Source: DASTCZ01 sp963704455 (GTDB lineage Bacteria; Acidobacteriota; Terriglobia; Acidiferrales; UBA7541). Taken from it: 64,000 nucleotides of DNA. Position numbers and translations under genes: made by a program. The stretch is from positions 2,294,001-2,358,000 of the forward strand of contig OY969905.1 in assembly GCA_963704455.1 (NCBI GenBank), read 5' to 3'. A model generated the notes under the pieces. The model was not told the origin of the DNA and did no database searches. It saw only the letters and a program-made list of their open reading frames with translations. This document shows, one piece after another, positions 44,888 to 54,292 of this stretch. Position 1 is the stretch's first letter; each line of letters starts with the position of its first letter.

Positions 44888-45116
44888 GCCGCCCCTGCCT
44901 ATCTGAAGTAGTATCTGGATGATATACTGTGTCCGTACAATGTAGACATGAAAACAACAGAAGCGATTTCTCTGCTCCACCCGCCGTCGATCTGTTTCCT
45001 CCCCTCGAACGGCGGCTTCCCGGCGACCATCCAAGTCTCGGTCGATTCAACTGGCGCGGCTTCGGTAAAGGGATGTAGTTTATGAGTTACAACTAGGATT
45101 TGAATTGGAGGTATCT

Positions 45117-45926
45117 GTGAAAAGATGCAAGTTGGATCAGAGTATTTACAGAGCGAGTCTGTCTCCTCACCAACGTGTCCACAGGTGGCGACAGGCCACG
45201 CTAATGTTTTCTCTCGGACTGATCCTTTTATGTACGTCCTTGGCGGCTCATACCGAAAATCAGCCATGGATTCAAAAAGACTGGACACAATGGTCGGCAG
45301 CGGATTGCGACCTTGTTCTAAATAAATCGCCATGGGTAAAGGTGAACCCCTCTGATTCGCCACGCCCCTACGCAAAGAGCGCGGACCGCTGGTCGGATAC
45401 GCAAACCATCATACGAATCCTCTCGGCTTTGCCGATTCAGCAGGCCCTCCTCAGGCGGATGCAGTTGAAAAAAAAATATGACGAGATGAATCCCGGAAAT
45501 AGGTTGAAGTTCGACCAAAAAAACGCCCGCGACTTCGGGGCATATGACAGTGCCATTGTGATTGAGATTGTTCATACATTCTCGCGCCCTGTACCGAACG
45601 AAGTTCCCGATCAATCGCTCGTCGGAGAATTCGTATCCGAACAAGCCGCACTAAGGCGGCCCGATGGCACTCGTGTTCTGCCCGTCCGGACTACCATTTT
45701 GGAAAGAACGGTCACCATAAACAGGTGCGAGTACGTTTTCCCTCGCGAGATTGACGGTAGGCCTTTGTACACCACAAACGACTCGTCCTTGCAGTTGGAA
45801 CGCGGAGGCACTCTCACGGTTGATTCGAGGACTCGTACGGTGGTGCAGGAAGCTTTTCGACCGTCTGGCCAGGTTTTCTCTTTCAGAATCGCCGATCTAA
45901 TATACAAGAGTCATCTGGAGTACTGA
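45117..45926 (+). CDS. Conserved exported hypothetical protein (acidobacterial GWxTD-like)
   Basis: 269 residues, GTG start 45117 four bases after TTGGAGGT. N-terminal signal at about 28-46 (FSLGLILLCTSLAA). The motif KDWTQWSAADCDLVLNKSPW resembles the family of Acidobacteria secreted proteins with a WxxWxxxxC motif followed by SPW. Cys70 could be a lipid or disulfide site. No enzymatic motifs. Function unknown. Confidence 0.72.
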   Translation: MKRCKLDQSIYRASLSPHQRVHRWRQATLMFSLGLILLCTSLAAHTENQPWIQKDWTQWSAADCDLVLNKSPWVKVNPSDSPRPYAKSADRWSDTQTIIRILSALPIQQALLRRMQLKKKYDEMNPGNRLKFDQKNARDFGAYDSAIVIEIVHTFSRPVPNEVPDQSLVGEFVSEQAALRRPDGTRVLPVRTTILERTVTINRCEYVFPREIDGRPLYTTNDSSLQLERGGTLTVDSRTRTVVQEAFRPSGQVFSFRIADLIYKSHLEY

Positions 45927-46030
45927 GGTCGTTATCTATGGCCATGCGCACCTGGACTGATTAGATGACGTTGTCGGCTCCTCCTTCCGAATAGACTTGA
46001 TAGCCGCAGACGATCAAGGCCTGCCTAAGC

Positions 46031-46046
46031 CAGGCCCAGATTTCCC
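46031..46046. repeat. Left 16-bp target-site duplication of the IS
   Basis: The 16 bases CAGGCCCAGATTTCCC occur here and again at 47478-47493, directly outside the two ends of the insertion sequence. This is the target duplication made at insertion. Confidence 0.9.
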
Positions 46047-47477
46047 TGTTGTTAGCAAATCGAAATGTCCGCGTTAGGTAGCAAGTGATGTGTCCGCTTT
46101 TGATTTTCCTTCTGCTCCTCAAACTACATTCACCGCGCCGTCGTCGGGGCTGTGGGAAAGTGGGGATCCCGCGGTTTGCGCGGGATTCCCAAGCGCAGCG
46201 TCTTTTCCACAGCCCTTTTCCGCCGCCGATTTCGGTTCGTTATTTTCGCCAGCAAACTGTCCGACACACTGGGGTCCGTAATACAAACTCAGCCGCCCAT
46301 CCAGATGTTCGCACACCGTCACCCGGCAACCCGCCAGCGTCCCGCGCCAGCGCACCCGTTCGATCTGCAACGTCCGGCCGCCCCAACTCACCGTGTTGTC
46401 TCGGTTCACCACCCGCTCCTGCTGCAGCGAGAAGACCCGGTCCAGATCTTTCCCGGTCGCCGGCACAAAGGCGCTGACCGGTTCCGTCGCCGCCACAGCG
46501 AATTTCCGGTTGAACTCCGCGATATAGCTCTCGCCGAGAAAACGGTTGGCTTCTTCGATCGTCGCGATCCCGCGCAGCCGCAACTCTTGCGGCAGCCGCC
46601 GCTGCCAGGTGCCGAAGTTCCGCTCGCTTCGTCCACGTGCTTGCGGCGAGTAGGCCGGAATCATCTGAATCCTCAAATCACTCAACGCCCGCCCCACCTG
46701 CGTTAGCCGCTGCCGGTCCACCGGCTCTCCGGCTTTCGGGGTTACCCAGAAATGGCTTGCCCGGTCGCTGTAAAGCGAGCAAAACACCCCTTGCCGCTCG
46801 ACCACTTCGCGCAACGCGATCATCACCGTCGGTGTCGATTCCTCCTCGACCAACTGCGCGTAGTACACCTCGCTGGTCGCATCGTCCAGCACCACGATCA
46901 AGTCGTGCCACTGCTGGCCCAGCCAGCGATGCTTGCTGCCGTCGATGTGCAGCATCATCCCGGCCATCGGTCTTCGTTCGCGCCGCCGCCGGTGCAGGCC
47001 CCGCTGCCGTTCTTTCGCCACCAGTCCGGCGCCTTGCAGCGCCAGCTTCACCCAGGTGTAGCTGAGCCGGATGCCGTGCTCCTCCTCGAGCTTCTCGTGA
47101 AAATGCTTCACGCTGAAATCGGAATACTTCTCCCGGTACAAAACCAACACCTTTTCGACCACCTCCAGCTTCACGCGCTTCGGAGAAGGTGTTCCCGTCC
47201 GGCGATCCCACAGTCCGTCATAGCCGAACCGCTGATAGCGCCAATACAGCCGCCGCATCTGCCGCGGACCGACGCGCAACACCTGGGCCGCTTGAAGCCA
47301 GGTCATCTGCTTGCCGATCACCCGCAAAATCACTTCTTGTGCTTTCATCGCCCGCTCCGTCGCAGCTCTGGAGTAGCTCATCACGCCCACCTCCGGACCG
47401 GAGGTCTACTCCAAGCCGCCTGTGTAAAGCGGACATTTCATCTGCTAATAGACCGGACATATCATGTGCTAACGACA
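46047..47477 (-). mobile_element. Complete ISNCY/IS1202-like insertion sequence, 1431 bp
   Basis: The left end begins TGTTGTTAGC and the right end ends GCTAACGACA. Each end carries two copies of a related motif, near TTAGCAnATnnnATGTCCG, at 46051-46071 and 46078-46099 on the left and, reversed, at 47427-47449 and 47453-47473 on the right. These paired binding sites look like bipartite transposase sites. One intact transposase gene lies inside. The element is flanked by a 16-bp direct repeat. Confidence 0.9.
46119..47381 (-). CDS. DDE transposase of the ISNCY/IS1202 type
   Basis: 420 residues. N-terminal helix-turn-helix (WLQAAQVLRVGPRQMRRL) and a second HTH-like stretch about 75-125. The catalytic core has Asp in MLHIDGSKHRW, Asp in YSDRASHF and Glu in RSERNFGTW, the DDE triad in rve-type spacing. 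The C-terminus has a beta domain with VSWGGRTLQIE. ATG 47381 follows GGAGG by eight bases; earlier GTG 47390 would be at the site itself. Full length and uninterrupted. Confidence 0.93.
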   Translation of the reverse strand: MSYSRAATERAMKAQEVILRVIGKQMTWLQAAQVLRVGPRQMRRLYWRYQRFGYDGLWDRRTGTPSPKRVKLEVVEKVLVLYREKYSDFSVKHFHEKLEEEHGIRLSYTWVKLALQGAGLVAKERQRGLHRRRRERRPMAGMMLHIDGSKHRWLGQQWHDLIVVLDDATSEVYYAQLVEEESTPTVMIALREVVERQGVFCSLYSDRASHFWVTPKAGEPVDRQRLTQVGRALSDLRIQMIPAYSPQARGRSERNFGTWQRRLPQELRLRGIATIEEANRFLGESYIAEFNRKFAVAATEPVSAFVPATGKDLDRVFSLQQERVVNRDNTVSWGGRTLQIERVRWRGTLAGCRVTVCEHLDGRLSLYYGPQCVGQFAGENNEPKSAAEKGCGKDAALGNPAQTAGSPLSHSPDDGAVNVV

Positions 47478-47493
47478 CAGGCCCAGATTTCCC
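47478..47493. repeat. Right 16-bp target-site duplication of the IS
   Basis: An exact copy of the 16 bases at 46031-46046. The pre-insertion sequence can be rebuilt by removing 46047-47493. Confidence 0.9.
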
Positions 47494-47638
47494 TTGACTT
47501 TCACTATAACCCTATGGTAATCTGCGAAGCAGATTGCGACGCCCGTTTCGAATTTAGTTCCAAAACGGGAAACCTGCCTGCCGCTAGGCATGGAGTCGCC
47601 CTGCCGAAAGCGAGACTCGCCTGTGTTGAGGCTGCCCC

Positions 47639-47826
47639 GTAAGAGTATGATAATAAAGGACTTCAAGTCGTTTAGAATCACACTCTTACAAGCCACCTCG
47701 TAGCCAAAATCGTATGTCGTTGAAAACGTTATGCTTAGTATACTAAATGTGAATGCTCGTAAACTCTTTAGAATCATACTCTTACCGCATCTTTTTGCCG
47801 TAAGTCCTTTAGAATCACACTCTTAC
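47639..47826. repeat. Cluster of four 25-bp repeats, MITE-like
   Basis: A 25-bp unit with core TTTAGAATCACACTCTTAC occurs directly at 47665-47689, 47761-47785 and 47802-47826, and inverted at 47639-47663. The first two form an almost perfect palindrome with one spacer base. The inverted copy and the last direct copy bracket 188 bp like the termini of a small non-autonomous transposable element. No gene is inside. Copies differ at up to four positions. Confidence 0.75.
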
Positions 47827-47967
47827 AAAAAGATGGGGGGTAGGGGGGCCTCTCTGCCGGTAGGCAGGGCGGAGGGATGGGGAACGGTGGGCGGCGCAGG
47901 CCCTGAGGGCCGCATTCCACCCACCTGTGTTGCACTATATCAACTTGCCGATGCTTGCTTCGCTTTC

Positions 47968-48552
47968 TTACGTCCCCATGTACTGGCAGTGGACATACAC
48001 GCCGGTATGGACGTTGTAGAGCAGGTACCAACCCGGATGGTCGGGATCTTCGTAAACGACGAAGTCATCACCGCAGGTCCAGCACCAGTCCGCGCAGAGC
48101 GTCCAATCCCAATCCGCGACCTGAAAATAGAAACCGCCGGTAAACCAGAAGCGGTGAAGGCCGGCGTCGAACCGGGTGACTCTGTACCGGTAGCTTGGCC
48201 CGAAATGCGCGAAGTGGCCGTGCTCAAACGGATGATCGAGGTGGAACCGCGCATCGTTCGGGGCCTCGTGGCCGTAAAACGTGTTGTGGTTAACGTGAGG
48301 CGTGTCGTTAGTATGCCCAGAGGGCAATTTCTCTGGCGCGCGCGGCTCACTCGGATTCGGTCTTGCCGTGGGTGCCGGTGGAATATGCCCCTGGTTCGCG
48401 CGAGGCGGATTGGCTGAATGTGCAGGCGGTGCGCTATGCGCCGGTGGGCCGCCGCGTTGACCATCCGGCCGTGCTGTGCCGGGCAGCACCAGAACAAAAG
48501 CCGCAGTTAAAAAAAGAGCTGAAGCAAGAATCAGAGCCAAACGTGTTTTCAT
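47968..48552 (-). CDS. Exported hypothetical protein with His/Pro-rich linker
   Basis: 194 residues. Signal peptide about 1-28 (LILASALFLTAAFVLVLPGTA), a Pro/His/Ala-rich low-complexity region (about 32-85), then an aromatic domain with FYFQVADWDWTLCADWCWTCG and YNVHTGVYVHCQY. The Cys pairs suggest disulfides. Start ATG 48552. No known domain; similar small exported proteins with W/Y/C-rich ends occur in Acidobacteriota. Confidence 0.7.
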   Translation of the reverse strand: MKTRLALILASALFLTAAFVLVLPGTARPDGQRGGPPAHSAPPAHSANPPRANQGHIPPAPTARPNPSEPRAPEKLPSGHTNDTPHVNHNTFYGHEAPNDARFHLDHPFEHGHFAHFGPSYRYRVTRFDAGLHRFWFTGGFYFQVADWDWTLCADWCWTCGDDFVVYEDPDHPGWYLLYNVHTGVYVHCQYMGT

Positions 48553-48744
48553 GAACCACTCCTTTGAGTTAGGTCGTTCACGCAGGTACGGTCTCTCCCG
48601 TTCCTCCGAATCAGTCGATCCCGGGCCTGGTCTAATGCATTGGCCGGTACGCATAATGCTACTCTCTGAAGGGCGCGAGGGCAAAGGCAAGTGGGCCGCA
48701 CTCTTCGCGACCGCGTGCGGACTTGCTGCTAGAATGGTGCCGCA

Positions 48745-49977
48745 ATGTCGCTCATGCGGGAAGCTATCGGCGTTTTGCTGGCCGGCGGACAGGGCGAGCG
48801 GCTGTGGCCGCTGACGCGCGATCGCGCCAAGCCTGCCGTGCCCTTCGGTGGAATCTACCGCATTATTGACATCACTCTCTCGAATTGCATCAACAGCGAT
48901 CTGCGCCGCGTTTTTATCTTGACTCAATACAAGGCGCTCAGCCTGAACCGGCACATCCGCCGCGGCTTCACTCCGATCATGGGGCTCGGCGATTTCATCG
49001 AAGTGCTCACGCCGCAGATGCGTGTCTCGACGAACTGGTATCTCGGCACGGCGGACGCGGTGTACCAGAACATTTATTCCATCGGCAGCGAGCGCTCGAA
49101 CTACGTGATCGTGCTCTCCGGCGACCACATTTACAAAATGAATTACCAGAAGATGCTCCAGCACCATGTGGACGCAGGCGCGGATGTGACCGTGGCATCA
49201 CTGGAAGTGGACGCCACGGAAGCCGCCGATCGTTTTGGCGTGTTGGAAACTGACAAAGACTGGCGCATCCTGCGATTCGAGGAAAAGCCGAAAGATCCGG
49301 CGCGCTCGCGCATCCATCCGGACAAAGTGAATGCCTCGATGGGGATCTACATTTTCAACACCAAGCTGCTGATTCCCATCCTGATTGCCGATGCGGAAGA
49401 CCCGATGTCATCGCATGATTTCGGGCGCGACATCCTGCCAAAGGTCCTCGCGAAGTACCGCGTGTTTGCCTACAACTTCGAGGACGAGAATAAACAGGGG
49501 CCGCAATACTGGCGCGACGTCGGCACGCTTGACGCCTACTACGAAGCGAACATGGACCTCGTCTCTGTTTCGCCCATATTCAATCTTTATGACGGCGCAT
49601 GGCCGCTGCGCACCTGGCAGCAGCAATACCCGCCGGCAAAATTTGTATTCGCGGACCCCGAGCGCATGGGCGTGGCGCTGGATTCGATTGTCGCCAGCGG
49701 CTGCGTGATCTCCGGCGGACGCGTTGACCGCTCGGTGCTCGGCCTTGACGTGCGCGTGAACAGCTACTGCCACGTTGAAAATTCCATCTTCTTCAATCAC
49801 GTGAATGTCGGCAGGTATTCGCGCATCAGGAATGCAATCATTGATCGCCACGTGACGCTGCCGGAGCGCACCGAAATCGGCTATGACGCGGAGGCCGACC
49901 GCCAGCGTTTCCACGTGAGCGAAAACGGCGTCGTGGTCGTTGTCCGGCAGGAGTCTATGATTGAAGAGCCGGAATAA
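48745..49977 (+). CDS. glgC: Glucose-1-phosphate adenylyltransferase
   Basis: 410 residues. N-terminal nucleotidyltransferase domain with LLAGGQGERLWPLT and RAKPAVPFGG (ATP and metal site), GTADAVYQN and SGDHIYKM. C-terminal left-handed beta-helix is present from about 295 (VASGCVISGGRV). It makes ADP-glucose for glycogen synthesis, at the allosteric control point. Start ATG 48745. It is followed after about 40 bp by eno, linking storage and glycolysis genes. Confidence 0.97.
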   Translation: MSLMREAIGVLLAGGQGERLWPLTRDRAKPAVPFGGIYRIIDITLSNCINSDLRRVFILTQYKALSLNRHIRRGFTPIMGLGDFIEVLTPQMRVSTNWYLGTADAVYQNIYSIGSERSNYVIVLSGDHIYKMNYQKMLQHHVDAGADVTVASLEVDATEAADRFGVLETDKDWRILRFEEKPKDPARSRIHPDKVNASMGIYIFNTKLLIPILIADAEDPMSSHDFGRDILPKVLAKYRVFAYNFEDENKQGPQYWRDVGTLDAYYEANMDLVSVSPIFNLYDGAWPLRTWQQQYPPAKFVFADPERMGVALDSIVASGCVISGGRVDRSVLGLDVRVNSYCHVENSIFFNHVNVGRYSRIRNAIIDRHVTLPERTEIGYDAEADRQRFHVSENGVVVVVRQESMIEEPE

Positions 49978-50016
49978 AATGTCACGGGCGCCATCCCACA
50001 AAAATTAGGAGAGAGA

Positions 50017-51321
50017 ATGTCCACAAAGATTGCACAGGTGCATGGACGGCAGATACTCGATTCGCGCGGCAATCCCACCATCGAGGCGGACGTGACGCTT
50101 GAAGGCGGAGCGAAGGGCCGCGCCGCCGTGCCGAGCGGCGCATCCACCGGCGAGCACGAAGCGCTCGAGCTGCGCGACGGCGATAAGTCGCGGTATCTCG
50201 GCAAGGGCGTGCTGAAGGCCGTCGCGAACGTGAATGGCGAAATCGCCGCCGCAGTCCGCGGCATGGACGCCTGCGAACAGCAAGCGCTCGATCGCCGCAT
50301 GATCGAACTGGACGGCACGCCGAATAAGGGCAGGCTCGGCGCAAACGCAATTCTCGCGGTCTCGATGGCGGCGGCGCGCGCAACCGCGGCCGGCTCGCAT
50401 TTGCCGCTCTATCGCTATCTTGCAAAATATTCGAGCGTGGGCGCCGCGAACATGCTTCCCGTGCCGATGATGAACATCCTGAACGGCGGCATGCACGCGG
50501 ACAACTCCGTGGACCCGCAGGAATTCATGGTCATGGCGATCGGCGCGCCGAGTTTCAGCGAGGCGCTGCGAATGGGCGTTGAGGTGTTTCACAATTTGAA
50601 GGCCGTTTTGCACAAGCGCGGCTACTCGACGGCGGTGGGCGACGAAGGCGGCTTCGCGCCGAACCTGAAATCGAATGAAGAGGCGCTCGAAGTTGTGCTC
50701 GAGGCAATTCAGAAGGCGGGCTACAAACCGGGAGAAGAAATTGCCATCGCGCTCGACCCGGCGGCGAGCGAGTTCTACGACAAGTCGAGCGGGAAATATA
50801 TTTTCAAGAAGTCCGACAAATCATCGCGCACTTCGGAGCAGATGGCTGATTTCTGGGCGGGCTGGGTGCGGCAATATCCAATCGTTTCCATTGAAGATGG
50901 GATGGCCGAAGACGATTGGGCCGGCTGGAAGCTGCTCACCGAGCGCATGGGGAAGAAGTTGCAACTCGTTGGAGACGACATCTTCGTGACAAACCCGGCG
51001 ATTTTTTCGCGCGGGATTGCGCAAGGCATTGGCAACGCGATCCTGATTAAACTCAACCAGATCGGCACGGTGACGGAAACCATCGAAGCCATCGAGATGG
51101 CGCGCAAGGCGGGCTACGCCTCAATCGTGTCGCATCGTAGCGGTGAAACGGAGGACACTTTTATCGCTGACTTTGCCGTCGCCATGGGCACCGGCCAAAT
51201 CAAAACAGGATCCGCATCACGAACCGACCGCATCGCAAAATACAATCAACTCTTGCGCATTGAAGAAGAGCTTCGAGCCACCGCGCGATTTCCCGGACGC
51301 GCCGCGCTGGCGCGGGGATAG
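50017..51321 (+). CDS. eno: Enolase
   Basis: 434 residues, full length. ARQILDSRGNPT-like N-terminus (GRQILDSRGNPTIEADV), Glu/Lys active-site region, metal ligands in ALDPAASEFYD, SIEDGMAEDDW and GDDIFVTN, and the enolase signature LIKLNQIGTVTET. Converts 2-phosphoglycerate to PEP. AGGAGAGA precedes ATG 50017. Nine bases separate it from gpmI, so the two consecutive glycolytic steps share a transcript. Confidence 0.98.
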   Translation: MSTKIAQVHGRQILDSRGNPTIEADVTLEGGAKGRAAVPSGASTGEHEALELRDGDKSRYLGKGVLKAVANVNGEIAAAVRGMDACEQQALDRRMIELDGTPNKGRLGANAILAVSMAAARATAAGSHLPLYRYLAKYSSVGAANMLPVPMMNILNGGMHADNSVDPQEFMVMAIGAPSFSEALRMGVEVFHNLKAVLHKRGYSTAVGDEGGFAPNLKSNEEALEVVLEAIQKAGYKPGEEIAIALDPAASEFYDKSSGKYIFKKSDKSSRTSEQMADFWAGWVRQYPIVSIEDGMAEDDWAGWKLLTERMGKKLQLVGDDIFVTNPAIFSRGIAQGIGNAILIKLNQIGTVTETIEAIEMARKAGYASIVSHRSGETEDTFIADFAVAMGTGQIKTGSASRTDRIAKYNQLLRIEEELRATARFPGRAALARG

Positions 51322-51330
51322 CGAAACTCA

Positions 51331-52905
51331 ATGGCCCGCCCGCGTCCCATCGTTCTTACTGTCCTTGACGGCTGGGGCTATCGCGCCGAAACGCGTGGGA
51401 ACGCTATCGCGCTTGCGCGCAAGCCGAACTACGACGCGCTGCTCCAGAAATTTCCGAACACGCTGATCCAAACTTCCGGCCACTGGGTGGGCTTGCCCGA
51501 TGGACAAATGGGCAACAGCGAAGTCGGCCACATGAATATGGGCGCCGGGCGCGTGATTCAGATGGACATCACGCGGCTTGACCTGATGATTCAAAGCGGC
51601 GAATTTTTCAAGAACTCCGTATTGCTCGATGCGATGGCGCGAGGTCGCGAGCGGCAGCTTCACTTGATCGGGCTGCTCAGCGACGGGGGCGTGCATTCCC
51701 ACATCGAGCATCTCTTCGCCCTGCTGCGCATGGCGCGACAGCAAAAGGTCGCGCGCGTGTTCATCCACTGCTTCATGGACGGGCGCGACACTCCGCCGCA
51801 CAGCGGCGTGGACTTCCTCGCGCAGCTTGAGCAGAAATTGCGCGAATACAACACGGGCCGCATCGCAAGCGTCACAGGGCGCTATTACGCGATGGACCGC
51901 GACAACCGCTGGGAACGCATCGAACGCGCGTACCGCGCGATGGTGCACGGCGATGCGCCCGCAAAATCCAGTGACCCAATCGCCGCCGTGCGCGCCAGCT
52001 ACGAACACAATGTGACCGATGAATTCATCGAGCCCATCGCAATCACGCAAGCCCCCGCAGGGGGCGCACAATCAAACGCCCCGCCAGTGGGCCTGATTCG
52101 CGATGACGACGCGGTGATTTTTTTCAATTTCCGCGCTGACCGCGCGCGACAGATCAGCCGCGCGCTCGCGGAGCCGGGCTTCAACCTATTTGCCGACACA
52201 AAGCGCCCGAAAAATATCCACCTCACTGGAATGTCGCAGTACGACAAGACGTTTACCTGGATGCGCTATCTGCTCGGCCAGCAGAAGTTCGAGCACATCC
52301 TCGCGCAGGTTTTTGCGGAGCTGAATTACAAAAACCTGCGCGTCGCGGAAACGGAGAAGTACGCGCACGTCACATATTTTTTCAACGGCGGCGTGGAGAA
52401 GCCATTTCCCGGCGAAGAGCGCATCCTCGTGCCTTCGCCAAAGGTTCCAACCTACGACCTGAAGCCGGAAATGAGCGCCGCGGGTGTGGCTGACGCGGTG
52501 ACAAACGCCATTCGCAAGGGCGATTTTGACGCCATCATTATGAATTTTGCGAATGCGGATATGGTAGGCCATTCCGGAAATCTGGAAGCGGCAATCAAAG
52601 CCGTGGAAGCCGTGGACGAATGCCTCGGTCGCATTCGCCAGGCGATGCACGACGCCGGAGATACTGCCTGGATTATCACCGCCGATCACGGCAACGCCGA
52701 AACGATGATTGACCCAGTGACCGGAGGGCCGCACACGTATCACACGACGAATCCCGTCCCGCTCATCCTCGTCTCCAACGATGCGCGCGCAACCCTGAGG
52801 GCTGGAGGCGCGCTACAGGACATCGCGCCAACAATGCTTGGCGTGCTAGGCGATCAGGAACCCATCGAAATGACGGGCCGCGATTTGCGGATCGCACGCC
52901 CATGA
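51331..52905 (+). CDS. gpmI: 2,3-bisphosphoglycerate-independent phosphoglycerate mutase
   Basis: 524 residues. The nucleophile Ser63 is in GNSEVGHMNMG; the two Mn sites use LDGWG at the N-terminus and WIITADHGNAE, NADMVGHSG at the C-terminus. FMDGRDTPP is the second-domain signature. Interconverts 3-PG and 2-PG. It is nine bases from eno and overlaps the following frame. Confidence 0.97.
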   Translation: MARPRPIVLTVLDGWGYRAETRGNAIALARKPNYDALLQKFPNTLIQTSGHWVGLPDGQMGNSEVGHMNMGAGRVIQMDITRLDLMIQSGEFFKNSVLLDAMARGRERQLHLIGLLSDGGVHSHIEHLFALLRMARQQKVARVFIHCFMDGRDTPPHSGVDFLAQLEQKLREYNTGRIASVTGRYYAMDRDNRWERIERAYRAMVHGDAPAKSSDPIAAVRASYEHNVTDEFIEPIAITQAPAGGAQSNAPPVGLIRDDDAVIFFNFRADRARQISRALAEPGFNLFADTKRPKNIHLTGMSQYDKTFTWMRYLLGQQKFEHILAQVFAELNYKNLRVAETEKYAHVTYFFNGGVEKPFPGEERILVPSPKVPTYDLKPEMSAAGVADAVTNAIRKGDFDAIIMNFANADMVGHSGNLEAAIKAVEAVDECLGRIRQAMHDAGDTAWIITADHGNAETMIDPVTGGPHTYHTTNPVPLILVSNDARATLRAGGALQDIAPTMLGVLGDQEPIEMTGRDLRIARP

Positions 52906-52977
52906 AGCGCTTCCGTTTCAGCCGACCGCCCAGCGTTTACACGGTTTACATCGCGAAAGCCGCAGGCGCATACTCTT

Positions 52978-53238
52978 GTGCAGAGAGCAATTCCGATGCA
53001 GCTCGGTCGTATCTCAATCCAAAGAATTCGACACCGCACAGACGAGACTCGTCTTCGCCCCGAACAGATGGGCACGGTTATCGTTACAGAGAGTCCCGTC
53101 GCTTTGGTGGTCACTGCGATTCTCGTCATGATGATGATTTACAAGGTTCCGGAATCAGCGGTGTTTTTCCTCGGAGTTTTGGCACTGGGCGCCCTCACGG
53201 GATTAGTCCTCTGGTGGCGCCACCGTTCAGGGTTTTAA
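52978..53238 (+). CDS. Small membrane protein
   Basis: 86 residues (GTG 52978; ATG 52996 is also possible). Two hydrophobic segments at about 41-52 and 60-80 (VFFLGVLALGALTGLVLWW), with a basic N-terminus and a short WRHRSGF tail. No domain. A competing frame starting at gpmI's stop (52902) is longer but has no hydrophobic or domain signal. Real gene likely; role unknown. Confidence 0.55.
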   Translation: MQRAIPMQLGRISIQRIRHRTDETRLRPEQMGTVIVTESPVALVVTAILVMMMIYKVPESAVFFLGVLALGALTGLVLWWRHRSGF

Positions 53239-53275
53239 ATTCTGCAAAATCCCATTCGCTGTTTTGTTTCCCGCG

Positions 53276-54283
53276 ATGAATCGGTCCTTGCCTCGTGAAA
53301 CAAAAATAATCTTCTGCGTCCAATTCCATTTCTCGTTCTGGCGGATTCCGCCGGAGCTGCCCGCAGCCGTGCAAAACCGCTGGCCGGAACTGCACATCGC
53401 GCATCTTGAAAGCTACGATCAACTTCCATCGGAGCTTCCGGACACGGACATTTATATCGGCTTCACGCTAACCCCCGCGCAGTTGGCGCTCTCAAAGAAA
53501 TTGAAGTGGATTCATGTGACGGCGGCGGGCGTCGCGCAACTGATGCGCCCCGATGTGCGCGCGAGCGGAGCAATCGTCACCAACTCGCGCGGCATCCACG
53601 CCATCCCCATGGCCGAACACACCATGGGGCTGCTCATCGCGCTGGCGCGGAAGTTTCCCGCTTCCATGCGCTACCAGGCCGCGAATCGCTGGGCGCAGCA
53701 GGAAATTTGGGAAATGCACCCGCCCCCTTCGGAATTAAATGGCGCGACGCTGTTGATCGTCGGGTTCGGCGCAATCGGCAGCGAACTGGCGCGGTTCGCG
53801 CGCGCATTTGGAATGCGCGTGCTGGCCGTTACGCGCACCGGAAAGGGCGATGGCTCGCTCGCCGAGCGCATTTTCCCCGCAGCGGATCTGCTGCGTGCGT
53901 TGGGCGAAGCCGATTACGTCGTGCTCGCCGCACCGGACACGCCGGAAACGAATCACATGATTGGCGCGCGGGAATTGGCGGCGATGAAGCGGACCGCTTG
54001 CCTCGTAAATATCGCGCGCGGGACGCTGGTGGACGAAGCCGCGCTCGTCGCTGCGCTCGAGCGCGGGACCATCACCGCCGCGGCGCTGGACGTGATGGCG
54101 CAGGAACCGCTGCCGCCGGAGAGCCCCCTCTGGCGGCTCGAAAATGTTTTCATCACACCGCACACCAGCGCGGTGAGCCGGCAACTCTGGCCGAGGCAAA
54201 CCGCGCTCGTCATCGAAAATCTGGAGCGCTGGTTCAGCGGGCGCGATCTCATCAACCGCGTGGACTTTGCGCGGGGATATTGA
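53276..54283 (+). CDS. D-2-hydroxyacid dehydrogenase
   Basis: 335 residues. NAD-binding GFGAIGSEL (about 162-170), catalytic Arg in NIARGTLVDEAALV, and His near the end in ITPHTSAVSR, all D-isomer 2-hydroxyacid dehydrogenase signatures. The N-terminal catalytic domain is short. Substrate could be glyoxylate/hydroxypyruvate or another 2-keto acid. ATG 53276 is preferred to TTG 53264. Confidence 0.9.
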   Translation: MNRSLPRETKIIFCVQFHFSFWRIPPELPAAVQNRWPELHIAHLESYDQLPSELPDTDIYIGFTLTPAQLALSKKLKWIHVTAAGVAQLMRPDVRASGAIVTNSRGIHAIPMAEHTMGLLIALARKFPASMRYQAANRWAQQEIWEMHPPPSELNGATLLIVGFGAIGSELARFARAFGMRVLAVTRTGKGDGSLAERIFPAADLLRALGEADYVVLAAPDTPETNHMIGARELAAMKRTACLVNIARGTLVDEAALVAALERGTITAAALDVMAQEPLPPESPLWRLENVFITPHTSAVSRQLWPRQTALVIENLERWFSGRDLINRVDFARGY

Positions 54284-54292
54284 GGCATTCAC

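Larger units (their letters stand above)
47478..47967. other. Intergenic region after the IS
   Basis: 490 bp without a gene. It contains the right target duplication, the 25-bp repeat cluster and a G-rich stretch near 47834-47900. The rest shows no start site or conserved motif. Confidence 0.5.

Noticed and set aside
52902..53279. Longer frame beginning at the gpmI stop
   Set aside because: Its product is low-complexity without a domain, and the overlapping frame at 52978 encodes plausible membrane helices.
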